Shown here in pieces: positions 29,150 to 38,500 of a DNA stretch of 64,000 nucleotides (positions are counted from its first letter, which is position 1; each line of letters opens with the position of its first letter). Made by a program: the position numbers and the translations under genes. Source of the DNA: Roseobacter fucihabitans (GTDB lineage: Bacteria > Pseudomonadota > Alphaproteobacteria > Rhodobacterales > Rhodobacteraceae); the NCBI RefSeq assembly GCF_014337925.2, contig NZ_CP143423.1, positions 4,060,501 through 4,124,500 of the forward strand. The letters are read 5' to 3'. A model generated the notes under the pieces. That model worked only from the letters and a program-made list of their open reading frames with translations, ran no database searches and had not been told where the DNA came from.

Positions 29150-29868
29150 GCCCGTCCGACCTTATCCAGCGGGACCGGCAATGGCACCCGCCCGCCCATG
29201 CGCCCGATTACAAGACCAGCGTGGCGCGCTCTCCACACAATGCGCTGCTGTCGTTGCAAAACACCGACAGCGAATTGACCGGGCCGACCTTTGGTCACGA
29301 TGATATCGACGCGGGCGACAATGACCTGCTGCGCAATTACGCGCAAACCGGCGATCCGATTGGCGAGCGGATCATCCTGCACGGTCGCGTCCTAGACGAA
29401 AACGCGCGCCCCGTCCCCCATACGCTGGTGGAAATCTGGCAGGCCAACGCGGGCGGGCGATATCGGCACAAAAAGGACACTTATCTGGCCCCAATTGATC
29501 CTAATTTCGGCGGCTGCGGGCGCACGCTGAGCGATGATCAGGGCCGCTATATGTTTCGCACCGTCAAACCCGGTGCCTATCCCTGGCGCAATTGGGTCAA
29601 CAATTGGCGCCCCGCCCATATCCACATTTCGGTCTTCGGCACCGCCTTTGCGCAACGCCTGATCACGCAGATGTATTTTGAGGGTGATCCGTTAATCGCC
29701 AAATGCCCCATCGTGAATGCGATCCCCGATCCGCGCGCGATTGGGCAGCTTGTGGCGGCGCTTGACCTCAACGCCAGCGCGCCGCTGGATGCCATCGCTT
29801 ATAAGTTCGACATCGTGCTGCGCGGGCACCGATCCACGCATTTCGAAAACCGGCCCGAGGGGAATTGA
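29146..29868 (+). CDS. pcaH: Protocatechuate 3,4-dioxygenase beta subunit
   Basis: The iron-containing subunit (240 residues) of the intradiol dioxygenase that opens protocatechuate to 3-carboxy-cis,cis-muconate. The N-terminal arm [20 protein letters not shown] is typical of PcaH. The ferric-iron ligands are visible in GRYRHKK (Tyr region), [11 protein letters not shown] (Tyr) and [12 protein letters not shown] (two His). It is coupled to pcaC and pcaG by four-base overlaps. Confidence 0.93.
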   Translation: MSPSDLIQRDRQWHPPAHAPDYKTSVARSPHNALLSLQNTDSELTGPTFGHDDIDAGDNDLLRNYAQTGDPIGERIILHGRVLDENARPVPHTLVEIWQANAGGRYRHKKDTYLAPIDPNFGGCGRTLSDDQGRYMFRTVKPGAYPWRNWVNNWRPAHIHISVFGTAFAQRLITQMYFEGDPLIAKCPIVNAIPDPRAIGQLVAALDLNASAPLDAIAYKFDIVLRGHRSTHFENRPEGN

Positions 29869-30470
29869 TCATAGTACAGGCTTTGAATTACCTCAAGGAA
29901 TCCGCCTCCCAAACGGCAGGGCCTTTCGTGCACATCGGGCTGGCGCCGGGGGCCGCGGGCTTTGATATCTATGCCCGCGAGCTTGGCCATGACATCATCG
30001 GCCCGAATGCAAAAGGCGAACGGATCACCGTCACCGGCACCGTCACCGATGGCACCGGCGCGCCGGTCAAGGATGTACTGATCGAGGTCTGGCAAGCCAA
30101 TGCTGCGGGCATCTATCCCGGCAAGGGCGCGGTGGAAAACAGTTTTCGCGGCTGGGGTCGGGTCATCCCCGATTTCGACACTGGGGTGTTCAGGTTCAAC
30201 ACCATCAAGCCGGGTGCTGTTCGGGGGCGAAACGATGTGATGATGGCACCCCATCTCAACCTCTGGCTGGTCGCGCGTGGGATCAATGTCGGGCTGAACA
30301 CGCGGATGTATTTTGCGGATGAGAACACCGCGAATGCAAGTGACCCGGTGCTTGCCCTCATCGAACAGGCCAATCGCCGCGATACCCTGATCGCCAAAGC
30401 TGATGGTACAATCTATCACTTTGACATATGCCTTCAGGGCGCGCACGAAACCGTATTTTTCGACATATGA
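29865..30470 (+). CDS. pcaG: Protocatechuate 3,4-dioxygenase alpha subunit
   Basis: A 201-residue partner of PcaH. It has the same fold and starts after a few residues with [18 protein letters not shown], but lacks the iron-ligand tyrosines and histidine pair in that spacing, as expected for alpha. The only start is TTG 29865 in a TTGA overlap with the pcaH stop, so translation depends on coupling. The mature enzyme is an (alpha-beta) multimer in the cytoplasm. Confidence 0.92.
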   Translation: MIIVQALNYLKESASQTAGPFVHIGLAPGAAGFDIYARELGHDIIGPNAKGERITVTGTVTDGTGAPVKDVLIEVWQANAAGIYPGKGAVENSFRGWGRVIPDFDTGVFRFNTIKPGAVRGRNDVMMAPHLNLWLVARGINVGLNTRMYFADENTANASDPVLALIEQANRRDTLIAKADGTIYHFDICLQGAHETVFFDI

Positions 30471-30477
30471 GGGTCTC

Positions 30478-31320
30478 ATGACCAACCCCTGCATCATCTG
30501 CATCGCCCTGACCGGCTCGGTCCCGACCAAGGCGGATAACCCCGCCCTCCCGGTCACGATATCCGAACAGATCGAAAGCGCGCAGGCGTGTTTCGAGGCC
30601 GGGGCCAGCATTGCGCATTGCCACGTGCGTGATGATAACGGCAAACCCACCTCGGACCCGGAACGCTTTGCGCGTCTCAAGGAGGGTCTGGAAAAGCACT
30701 GCCCCGGCATGATCGTGCAACTCTCAACCGGGGGGCGCTCCGGCGCAGGTCTTGAGCGCGGCGGGATGCTGCCGCTGGCTCCTGACATGGCCTCGCTGAC
30801 GGTGGGTTCGAATAATTTTCCGACACGCGTCTATGAGAACAGCCCGGATCTGGTGGACTGGCTTGCAGGTGAAATGATCAAACATGACGTGAAGCCCGAG
30901 ATCGAGGCCTTTGATCTCAGCCATATCGTGCAGGCCACGCGCATGGCGGCGGATGGGCGGCTCAAGGGGCCGCTTTATGTGCAATTCGTCATGGGCGTAA
31001 AAAATGCCATGCCTGCCGATGAACGTATCTTTGATTTTTATATCGAAACGCTGAACCGTCTTGCGCCGGATGCACAGTGGTGCGCGGCAGGGATCGGCGC
31101 GGCGCAATTGACGCTGAATGAATGGTCGATTGCCAAGGGCGGCCACACCCGCACGGGACTTGAGGATAACGTCCGGCTGGACCGGGACCGGTTGGCCCCT
31201 TCAAACACCGCCTTGGTGAAACGCGCGGTCGACATCTGCGACAAATACGAGCGCCCCGTCGCAACCTGGACGCAAGCGCGCGACATTCTGGGATTGCGGG
31301 CGGTGAGCGCACCGACCTGA
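30478..31320 (+). CDS. Beta-keto acid cleavage enzyme (BKACE, DUF849)
   Basis: A 280-residue zinc enzyme of the 3-keto-5-aminohexanoate cleavage family, which moves an acetyl unit between a beta-keto acid and acetyl-CoA, yielding acetoacetate and a new acyl-CoA. The zinc-binding HCH is at residues 47-49 (ASIAHCHVRDD), with STGGRSG and EIEAFDLSHI following. The ATG at 30478 has GAGG upstream and lies eight bases after pcaG. In this operon the natural substrate might be beta-ketoadipate, replacing PcaIJ and PcaF. That is inference from context. Confidence 0.85.
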   Translation: MTNPCIICIALTGSVPTKADNPALPVTISEQIESAQACFEAGASIAHCHVRDDNGKPTSDPERFARLKEGLEKHCPGMIVQLSTGGRSGAGLERGGMLPLAPDMASLTVGSNNFPTRVYENSPDLVDWLAGEMIKHDVKPEIEAFDLSHIVQATRMAADGRLKGPLYVQFVMGVKNAMPADERIFDFYIETLNRLAPDAQWCAAGIGAAQLTLNEWSIAKGGHTRTGLEDNVRLDRDRLAPSNTALVKRAVDICDKYERPVATWTQARDILGLRAVSAPT

Positions 31321-31333
31321 TAGGCCCGCAAGG

Positions 31334-31456
31334 TCAAGGCACAGCATAGATACCAATCGTGCTGACCAGAAGCGCTAAGCAGACCAGAAACCCGCCGCCG
31401 ATGATGCGCGCCAGCGACGTGGCGGTTGCGTGTTTTGGCGCGCGCGGGTTGCCCAT
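31334..31456 (-). CDS. Small membrane protein candidate, 40 aa
   Basis: A short frame with a basic head (MGNPRAPKHATATSLARII) followed by one strong hydrophobic helix (GGGFLVCLALLVSTIGIYAV) and an immediate stop, the pattern of a single-pass small membrane protein. AGGGA lies four to five bases before the ATG. It is downstream of the histidine kinase, after a hairpin. It is unrecognised, and its reality depends on the topology pattern only. Confidence 0.4.
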   Translation of the reverse strand: MGNPRAPKHATATSLARIIGGGFLVCLALLVSTIGIYAVP

Positions 31457-31484
31457 GCATCCCTGTGGTGTCACTACCAATGAC

Positions 31485-31513
31485 CGGGACGGCGATCCGA
31501 AACCGCCGTCCCG
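31485..31513 (-). terminator. Perfect 10-bp hairpin after the histidine kinase gene
   Basis: CGGGACGGCG pairs with CGCCGTCCCG around a nine-base loop, 13 bases after the kinase stop. There is no T-run on either side. It probably ends or protects the two-component operon message. Confidence 0.55.
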
Positions 31514-31526
31514 CTAAGGCAGCGCA

Positions 31527-32852
31527 TCAGCGCGCCAGCGGTAAGGTCACCGTCACACGCAACCCCCCCTCGGCGCGGTTGTTCAGGATGATCTCGCCCC
31601 CATGCGCGCGCACGATACCTTTGGCGATGGACAGGCCCAGACCGGCACCGCCCGTGGCGAGACTGCGGCTGTCCTCCCCGCGCACAAAGGGTTCAAACAT
31701 GCTCTCGCGCAGGTCATCCGCGATGCCGGGGCCTTCGTCCATGATCTCCACCACGGCATTTCCGTTACCTGCATCAAGGAAAACACACGCGCCGCCGCCG
31801 TAGCGCATAGCATTTTCCACCAGATTTCGGAACGCGCGCCCAAGCGCGACGGGGCGCGCCAAGACCACCACATCCGCCCCCGGTTGCAAAATTGCGCCCT
31901 GATCCGTGCATATATTCGCGAGCAGATCTCGCAGATTGAGGGCCACGGGTTCTTCGCCCTCCCCCGCGTCCTTGGCAAAGCTCACCAGACCATCCGCCAT
32001 CACCGTCATTTCATCGAGGCTGCGGATCATCGCGAGGCCCACCTCTGGTTCGATCATTTCCGCACGGATGCGCAGGCTCGTCAGGGGCGTGCGCAGATCA
32101 TGCCCAACGGCCGCCAGCGTGCGCATGCGCTCCGCGTCAAACTGTGAAATCCTGCCCTGCATATCATTAAATGCCGCAGCCGCCTCGCGCATTTCGAGCG
32201 GGCCGGTCTCGGGGACACGGGCGGTCCGATCCCCCTTGCCGGCCCTGCGCGCCGCCTGCGCAAGCGCGCTCAACGGACGCGTCAAACGGCGCAAAAACAC
32301 CAATGACACACCCAGAACGGCAACCAGCGACAGCACAAGTGCGATCAGGAAGAGCTTTTCGTTCACACCGTCGGGACGCGCGTGCTCTCCGCGTGACAGC
32401 ACATTGAGCCATTGGACCCGCCCGGTTCCGGCGTTCACGAGTTGGATGGAAACCGCAATACTCTCGCGCCGGTTTTTGCCTTCCCGGTCAGGTCTGACGC
32501 GAATGACGGCCCGCACATCCCTGCCGCCAAGTGCCTGTGATATCTCACGGGTCAGAGCGACGGAACGCGGTGCGGCGGGGAGCTGCGTGACCAAGGGCTC
32601 ACGATCCACCGAAACGCGCGAAAACCGCGTGGAGGCATCGCGCGCAATGGCACGACGCAACCGGGGCGCCGCCGCTTCGATCGCCGGAACAAAGGACACG
32701 ATGCGTTCCGCTTCGCGCTCAATCAGCGCGGCACGGTCGAGCCGCCCCCGCTCCAGAGACAACACCCCCAACGCGATCACATTCGCCGCAATCAACGCCC
32801 CCGACAGCAACAGCGCAAAGCGTCCCGCGAGCCCATCTGGAAGCAGGCTCAT
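31527..32852 (-). CDS. Two-component sensor histidine kinase
   Basis: A 441-residue membrane sensor. Helix 1 is at about residues 9-31, then a periplasmic domain of about 130 residues with several Arg, helix 2 (LFLIALVLSLVAVLGVSLVF), a HAMP region (LSALAQAARRAGKGDRTARV), the phospho-acceptor H-box AAVGHDLRTPLTSLR, the N-box FRNLVENAMRYGG, and G-boxes DEGPGIADD and GGAGLGLSIAKGIV. The start at 32852 overlaps the response regulator stop (ATGA). It belongs to the EnvZ-like class. The signal is unknown; the divergent EF-hand gene may be its target. Confidence 0.92.
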   Translation of the reverse strand: MSLLPDGLAGRFALLLSGALIAANVIALGVLSLERGRLDRAALIEREAERIVSFVPAIEAAAPRLRRAIARDASTRFSRVSVDREPLVTQLPAAPRSVALTREISQALGGRDVRAVIRVRPDREGKNRRESIAVSIQLVNAGTGRVQWLNVLSRGEHARPDGVNEKLFLIALVLSLVAVLGVSLVFLRRLTRPLSALAQAARRAGKGDRTARVPETGPLEMREAAAAFNDMQGRISQFDAERMRTLAAVGHDLRTPLTSLRIRAEMIEPEVGLAMIRSLDEMTVMADGLVSFAKDAGEGEEPVALNLRDLLANICTDQGAILQPGADVVVLARPVALGRAFRNLVENAMRYGGGACVFLDAGNGNAVVEIMDEGPGIADDLRESMFEPFVRGEDSRSLATGGAGLGLSIAKGIVRAHGGEIILNNRAEGGLRVTVTLPLAR

Positions 32853-33562
32853 TCCTCGGTGACCTGCGCGGCCAGGCGGTAGCCCCCGCCCCATTCCGTC
32901 ACGATCAGCCTCGCAATCTTGGGATTATCCTCGATCTTGCGCCGCAGACGGCTGACGGTATTGTCAATCGCCCGGTCATAGGCCTTGGCATCGCGCCCGG
33001 CGGTCAGGTCAAGCAACCGATCCCGGCTCAACACTACGTTTGGATGATCGCTCAGCACCGCCAGAAGACGGTTTTCTCCCGAGGTCAAATCGACCTTGCG
33101 CCCATCCGTGTGGGCCAAATGATGCTGCGTCTGGTCATGCAGCCATCCGGCAAAGCGACGGTTTTGCGTGGCAACCTTGGGCTCAGGCGGCGGAATCCGG
33201 CGCAACACGGCCCGGATACGCGCCAGAAGCTCGCGCGGGTTGAACGGTTTGATCATATAGTCATCCGCGCCCAGCTCCAGCCCGACGATCCGGTCGGTTT
33301 CATCGCTCATCGCCGTCAGCAGGATGACCGGCGGCCCGCCCCGCGCCACCAGCCAGCGGCACAGGCTCAACCCGTCCTCCCCCGGCATCATCACATCCAG
33401 CACCACCAGCGCCAACAAGGACCCCGCCACGATCCCGCGCGCCTCTGTGGCATTGGCGGCAAGCTGCGTGCGAAACCCCTGCTTGCGCAGATATTGCCCC
33501 AGCGGCTCGCGGATATCGCGCGCATCGTCAACGATCAGGATCTGAGGGTCGGCGGCATCCAA
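32849..33562 (-). CDS. Two-component response regulator, OmpR/PhoB family
   Basis: A 237-residue protein. The receiver domain has the acidic pocket LIVDDARD and the phospho-accepting Asp in LVVLDVMMPGEDG near residue 57, with the conserved Lys in ADDYMIKPFNPREL. The C-terminal winged-helix domain (KVDLTSGENRLLAVLSDHP, SRDRLLDLTAGR, DNTVSRLRRKIEDNP) is complete. It is first in the operon, with the kinase following, and is divergent from the EF-hand gene. Confidence 0.93.
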   Translation of the reverse strand: MDAADPQILIVDDARDIREPLGQYLRKQGFRTQLAANATEARGIVAGSLLALVVLDVMMPGEDGLSLCRWLVARGGPPVILLTAMSDETDRIVGLELGADDYMIKPFNPRELLARIRAVLRRIPPPEPKVATQNRRFAGWLHDQTQHHLAHTDGRKVDLTSGENRLLAVLSDHPNVVLSRDRLLDLTAGRDAKAYDRAIDNTVSRLRRKIEDNPKIARLIVTEWGGGYRLAAQVTEE

Positions 33563-33800
33563 TGGGGTGTTTCCTTGTGGTCTGTTCCCCTCTTTACCCC
33601 GAATGCCTGCTTTGTTCCTAGCCCGCGCACCCCGCAGAAGGGCATTGATTTGTCGCAGAATGTATCAGGCACGGCGCGCGCGACCGTTGGCGACAAAACG
33701 CTACTGCGGCTGACAAACCTTTTTGTGCCGGACCCGCCATATTGCAGAGAGGGGGCACAACCCGTGCCCTTGATGTCTCAGGACAACAAAGGATCAAACA

Positions 33801-34310
33801 ATGAAAACGCGCAAAATTCTCCCCATTGGATTTCTGGCTCTGACGCTACTTGGGTCGGGTGCGATGACCGCAACAGCACAAAACAAGGTGCCCGCAGAAG
33901 ACATCGCCACAGCGCAATCAGAGCGCTCGGAATATCGCAAGGTCAAGGACGGGCATCACGGCAAACGCCGTGGCGGCAAGCGCGGCGAGATGATGCGCAC
34001 ATTGTTCAGCGCTGCGGACGGGGACGGCGATGGTGCGCTCACACAGGGCGAAATCGACAGCTACCGCGCTGCGAAACTGTCGCAGGCGGATGCATCCGGT
34101 GATGGGGCGCTGAGCATTGCGGAATTTGACACGCTTTACCGTGAAATCACGCGCACCCGCATGGTCGATGTGTTTCAGGATTTCGACGCAGATGGCGACG
34201 GCCAGATCAGCACCCAGGAAATGGACGCACGCTTCGGTAATGTCGTGCAGCGGATGGACCGGGATGACGACGGGGTGTTGACCCTGAAAGAGCGCGGTCG
34301 TCGCGGCTGA
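33801..34310 (+). CDS. Secreted EF-hand calcium-binding protein
   Basis: A 169-residue protein with a signal peptide (about 26 residues, ending TATAQ), a basic Lys/Gly/His stretch (residues 48-62), and four EF-hand loops: ADGDGDGALTQGE, DASGDGALSIAEF, DADGDGQISTQEM and DRDDDGVLTLKE. It would bind calcium in the periplasm, possibly as a buffer or sensor. It is preceded by a spaced AAAGGA site and is divergent from the response regulator gene across a 238-base gap. The gap also holds the small palindrome GGGCAC/GTGCCC. Confidence 0.85.
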   Translation: MKTRKILPIGFLALTLLGSGAMTATAQNKVPAEDIATAQSERSEYRKVKDGHHGKRRGGKRGEMMRTLFSAADGDGDGALTQGEIDSYRAAKLSQADASGDGALSIAEFDTLYREITRTRMVDVFQDFDADGDGQISTQEMDARFGNVVQRMDRDDDGVLTLKERGRRG

Positions 34311-34320
34311 CCCTCCTGAA

Positions 34321-34353
34321 CGGCGCGGTCGGGCGTTTGACCCGTCCGCGCCG
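34321..34353 (+). terminator. Hairpin after the EF-hand gene
   Basis: CGGCGCGG (34321-34328) pairs with CCGCGCCG (34346-34353), with a second inner CGGG/CCCG stem, ten bases after the stop. No T-run follows. Confidence 0.55.
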
Positions 34354-34664
34354 CGCATGCGTTTGCAAATGGCCTCAAGCGCAAAACCGGGATGTTACGT
34401 CCGCAGCTGCCCATAGGCTCTGGACAAGGCACCGAATTCAATCACACTATGCCTGGTCGCAGTTTTTAGAGACCGCTCCATGATATCCGGCACAAAGCTC
34501 GAAAACCAAATGCCTGTGGGCGGCAGGGACGGGCGCGCTGCACAGAGATTCATGATGTCAAACGCCCTAAAGACCAACGCCTTTATGTCCTGCACAGACC
34601 ACTGCGCATTCCGATCAACACATGGCGCGCACAGACAGGCCAACGAACCAATACCGGCCCGCCC
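34354..34664. other. Gap before the TauE/SafE gene with no supported gene
   Basis: Short frames exist in both directions but none has a ribosome-binding site or recognisable sequence. I see no RNA gene. The last part must hold the promoter of the downstream permease. Confidence 0.4.
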
Positions 34665-35423
34665 ATGCTGACGCTCTCCCTGCTGCCCGAGGGCATGAGC
34701 CTGCTTGCTTTTGCCAGCCTCGCACTCACCAGCTTTGCCGGCTCCTTCATCACCGTCGCTTTCGGGATCGGCGGGGGCGCTCTGATGCTGGCGGTCATGG
34801 CGACACTGCTGCCGCCCACCGCCCTGATCCCCGTGCACGGCGTCATCCAGATCGGCTCGAACCTCGGGCGGGTGATGGTAACCTTTCGCCATATCTTCTG
34901 GCCCGCCCTGCCCTCATTTGCCGTAGGGTCACTCATCGGTGCTGCGACCGGTGGCATGGTCGCTGTCAACCTGCCCCCCGCATTGGTACAAATCGGCGTC
35001 GGGCTTTTCATCCTTTGGAACGTTCTCGCAAAGGCCCCGCGTATCCTGCGCGACTGGCCGCTTGTGATCGGCGTGCTATCGAGCTTCCTGACCATGTTCT
35101 TTGGCGCGACGGGCATTTTCGTTGCGACCTATATCAAATCGCTGGAACTGCCGCGCCACGGGCATGTCGCCACACAGGCCGCGTTGATGAGCCTTCAACA
35201 TGGTCTCAAGGTCATCGTCTTTGGCCTGCTGGGCTTTGCTTTTTGGGAGTGGGCCGGGTTCATTGCGGTGATGATCGCCACCGGTTTTTGCGGCACGCTG
35301 ACCGGCAAGGCCGTGTTGAACCGGATGGGGGATGATCGTTTCCGCCTGGCGCTGAACATCGTGCTGATCGCCCTGGCGGCGCGGCTTGTCTATGCGGGAC
35401 TGCGCGATCTGACGGGGCTGTGA
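34665..35423 (+). CDS. TauE/SafE-family permease
   Basis: A 252-residue membrane protein with about eight helices and the two repeats of the TauE/SafE family (AFGIGGGALMLAVMATLLPP near residue 37 and GATGIFVATYIKSLELP near residue 147). Members export sulfite, sulfoacetate or organosulfonates, or move small anions. It stands alone between the EF-hand gene and the convergent RTX gene, and although sulfur genes lie 15 kb away no direct link is visible. Confidence 0.86.
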   Translation: MLTLSLLPEGMSLLAFASLALTSFAGSFITVAFGIGGGALMLAVMATLLPPTALIPVHGVIQIGSNLGRVMVTFRHIFWPALPSFAVGSLIGAATGGMVAVNLPPALVQIGVGLFILWNVLAKAPRILRDWPLVIGVLSSFLTMFFGATGIFVATYIKSLELPRHGHVATQAALMSLQHGLKVIVFGLLGFAFWEWAGFIAVMIATGFCGTLTGKAVLNRMGDDRFRLALNIVLIALAARLVYAGLRDLTGL

Positions 35424-35462
35424 TGCCCAAGGATGTCCCGGGGCGGGTTTGTTTTGTGAGAG

Positions 35463-35491
35463 CCCGCGCGGCGCGTTCGCAACCGCGCGGG
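35463..35491. terminator. Bidirectional terminator between the TauE/SafE and RTX genes
   Basis: CCCGCGCGG pairs with CCGCGCGGG around an 11-base loop between two convergent genes. On the + strand it is followed by ACAGAATTTT. It would stop transcripts from both sides. Confidence 0.65.
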
Positions 35492-35510
35492 ACAGAATTT
35501 TCCGGACGCC

Positions 35511-38500
35511 TCAGGCAAAAAAGTCGCTGGCCGTGTAATCAAAGGCCGTGGTGCCTGCACCGTCATTGATGCGCACCTCAAGATCGATGATGGCGTCGTT
35601 GTTGACGTTGGCATAAAGCCGCGTCTGACCGCCAAACTCCTGCACCCAAAGCGCACCGGCACCAAAACCGAGGCCCACAGCGCTTGAGACAGCCCCCAGG
35701 AAGGTGAAGGCCTGATTGCCCGCAATCCCCGTGTTGGCATCGATGCTCGAGACGTCGATGATATCGCCGCCAAAGCCGCCAGCACCGTCGAACCCGGCGA
35801 TGGTATCCGCCGATCCGAAAGCCGATTCAGCCACCGAATTGAAGTCGAAGGTGTCAAACCCGCTGCCGCCATTCAGCGTATCCACGCCCAGGCCCCCAAC
35901 CAGCGTATCGCCCTGGTTGCCGCCAAACAACACGTCATTGCCCGAGCCGCCGTCCAGCAAATCGAACCCGTCACCGCCGAACAGCTGGTCGTTGCCCGAT
36001 TGACCAAAGAGGTCGTCGTCCTGGGTCTGGCCATTCAACAGGTCATTGCCGGTGCCGCCGAACATCGTATCCTCATTCGAGCCGCCGAACATCCGGTCGT
36101 TGCCGGACTCGCCGTTCATGAAGTCGTTGCCGCCGCCGCCGTTCATGTCGTCATCGCCCGCACCGCCCAGAAGCGTGTCGCTGCCGGTCTCGCCGAAGAG
36201 CTCATCATTGCCGTCCTCGCCGTCGATGAAATCCGACCCGCCGCTGCCAAAGAGCCGGTCGTTGCCCGTCCCACCGCGCACGGTATCATTGCCCTCGCCG
36301 CCAAAGGCCGTGTCATTGCCGCCCCCCGCGTTGATGGTGTCGCTGCCGTCGGCCGCACCGATGGTATCATCGCCCAGACCGCCGGAAATATTGTCGTTAC
36401 CGGCCTCGCCAAAGAGCTGATCGTTGCCGTCACCCCCCGAGATGACGTCGTTGCCGTCCTGGCCAAAGACCAGATCCGCCCCGTCACCGCCGGAGATATT
36501 GTCGTTGCCCTCGCCGCCGTTCAGCGTGTCATCACCCAGACCGCCCTCGATCGTGTCATTGCCGCGGAATGCAAGGATGCGGTCGTTACCGCCGCCGCCG
36601 ATCATGATGTTATCGACCTCGAACCCGAAGAGCTGGTCATTGCCGTTGCCCGCGGTGATGTTCTCGAAGTTGGTAAAGAGCTCACCCGCAAAATTGGTCA
36701 AACCCGTCGCAAGATCAACAACATAGCTCCCGTTGAACAAAGTCGTGTTCAGCGTGTCAATGCCAGTCCCACCGTCAAGTGTTTCAGAGGTCCCAAGGCC
36801 CGCGAAAATTGTATCGTTCCCGTTTTCACCAAAGATTTCCGAGGCCCCCGATGACCTCAGCGTATCATTACCGTCGCCGCCAAAAATCTGGTTGTTGCCA
36901 CCACGCCCGTCAATGAAATCATCACCCCCCAGCCCAATCAGGATGTTCGCGTTATTATCACCAAAAAGGGTATCGTTTGTGTCATTGGCAATGACCTGTT
37001 CAATCCCGGTGAAGGTCTCCAAATTGCCAAAACCATCGGTTGCGGTCTGAGCCAATAGGTCCACAGAAATGGCACCTGTTCCGCCACGGTTGTTATCAAA
37101 GGTAAAGCTGAGGCGATCCTGCCCCGTGCCACCGACATATGTGTCAATGCCATCGAGACCCTGATATTCGGTATAGGCCTGCGTGCCACCAATAAAGGTA
37201 TCCGCACCGCTGGTGCCGCGTACGGACTCAATATTTGAGAAGCTATCGGTGCCCGCAAAACTTCCCGTGGCCGTGCCGGTCAGGAAATTAACGGTGACCG
37301 CCGTCTCATCGCGATTGTCATAGATAAGCCGGTCTCTGTTGCCGCCGCGCCCATCAATCGTATCGTTACCGCGCGAGGAGAAGAACTCCTGAAATTCACT
37401 GCTGTTGTCTCCGAGCAGTATATCATCCCCATCCCCGCCTCCGATGTTTCGAATATTGGTGAAGGCGTCGATGTCACCGCCGCTGAAAACCGTCGTGCCC
37501 AGTAGAATGTCGATTGTTAAGGAGTCACTGACGCCTCCATATTCAAGGAAGAAGTAGCCGTTCGCGGCCCCGGCGATGGTGTCAGAGCCAAAACCCGGAT
37601 TAGCCCCGCTTTCATTCTCGAATAGGGAGATGGTGTCATCCCCATTGCCGCCGTTAACAAAATCGTTCTGCCCACGGGCCAGAAGCGTGTCGTCGCCATC
37701 GCCCCCCTCAAGATAATTATTGCTGCCACCGAAACTGTCGATGACATCATCACCGTCCCGACCCTGCAAATCATTGCGATCACTGTTACCCGTTATGGCA
37801 TCCGCGAAATCCGAGCCGCGAATGCGCTCGATGTTCACAAAGGTATCATTGTCGCCATAGGCATCAATCGCGGTCCCAGCCACCATATCGACGGTGACGC
37901 CCTGAAAGGCACCAAGATCAGCGTGCGCCCGGCTGTAGTCGATGCGATCATTATCACCGGCACCGCCGTCAAAACTGTCATCCCCGCCAAATCCCCGAAA
38001 AGACTGCGTGCCAATGGAGCCTACAAAGGTATCCGCATTATTCGTGCCCCGAACGCTTTCGATCCCTGTGAAACTGTCGGTGTCTCCGTTGAAATCAATC
38101 GCCGTGCCGTCGGTTTCGTTCGTAAACGTCACCGATACGCCGGTCGAAATACCATCGAAAAATGTATCAAAGACATAGGACAACTCATCAAAACCGCCGA
38201 CACCACCGCTGATCGTGTCGGTGCCGCTCCCGGCCTCGATGAAATCGTCACCTGCCCCACCACTAATTGTATCATTACCACTGCCGCCGCTGAGATCATC
38301 GTTTCCGGCGTTGCCTGTCACGGTGTCATTGCCGCCTTCACCGCGCAATTGGTCGCTCCCCCCGGCACCCACAATCAGATCATTAAAGATAGAGCCTTGA
38401 ATCTCTTCGATATTGATCAGCGTGTCTGTGTCGCCAAAGGTATCGATGACGGTGCCAGTGATTAGGCTGGCATCAATACCCTGCGTGCCGCCGTCCTGGT

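Noticed and set aside
36000-36600. Repeat array considered as CRISPR
   Set aside because: The 27-base periodicity is coding, encodes RTX nonapeptides and lacks conserved repeats with unique spacers.
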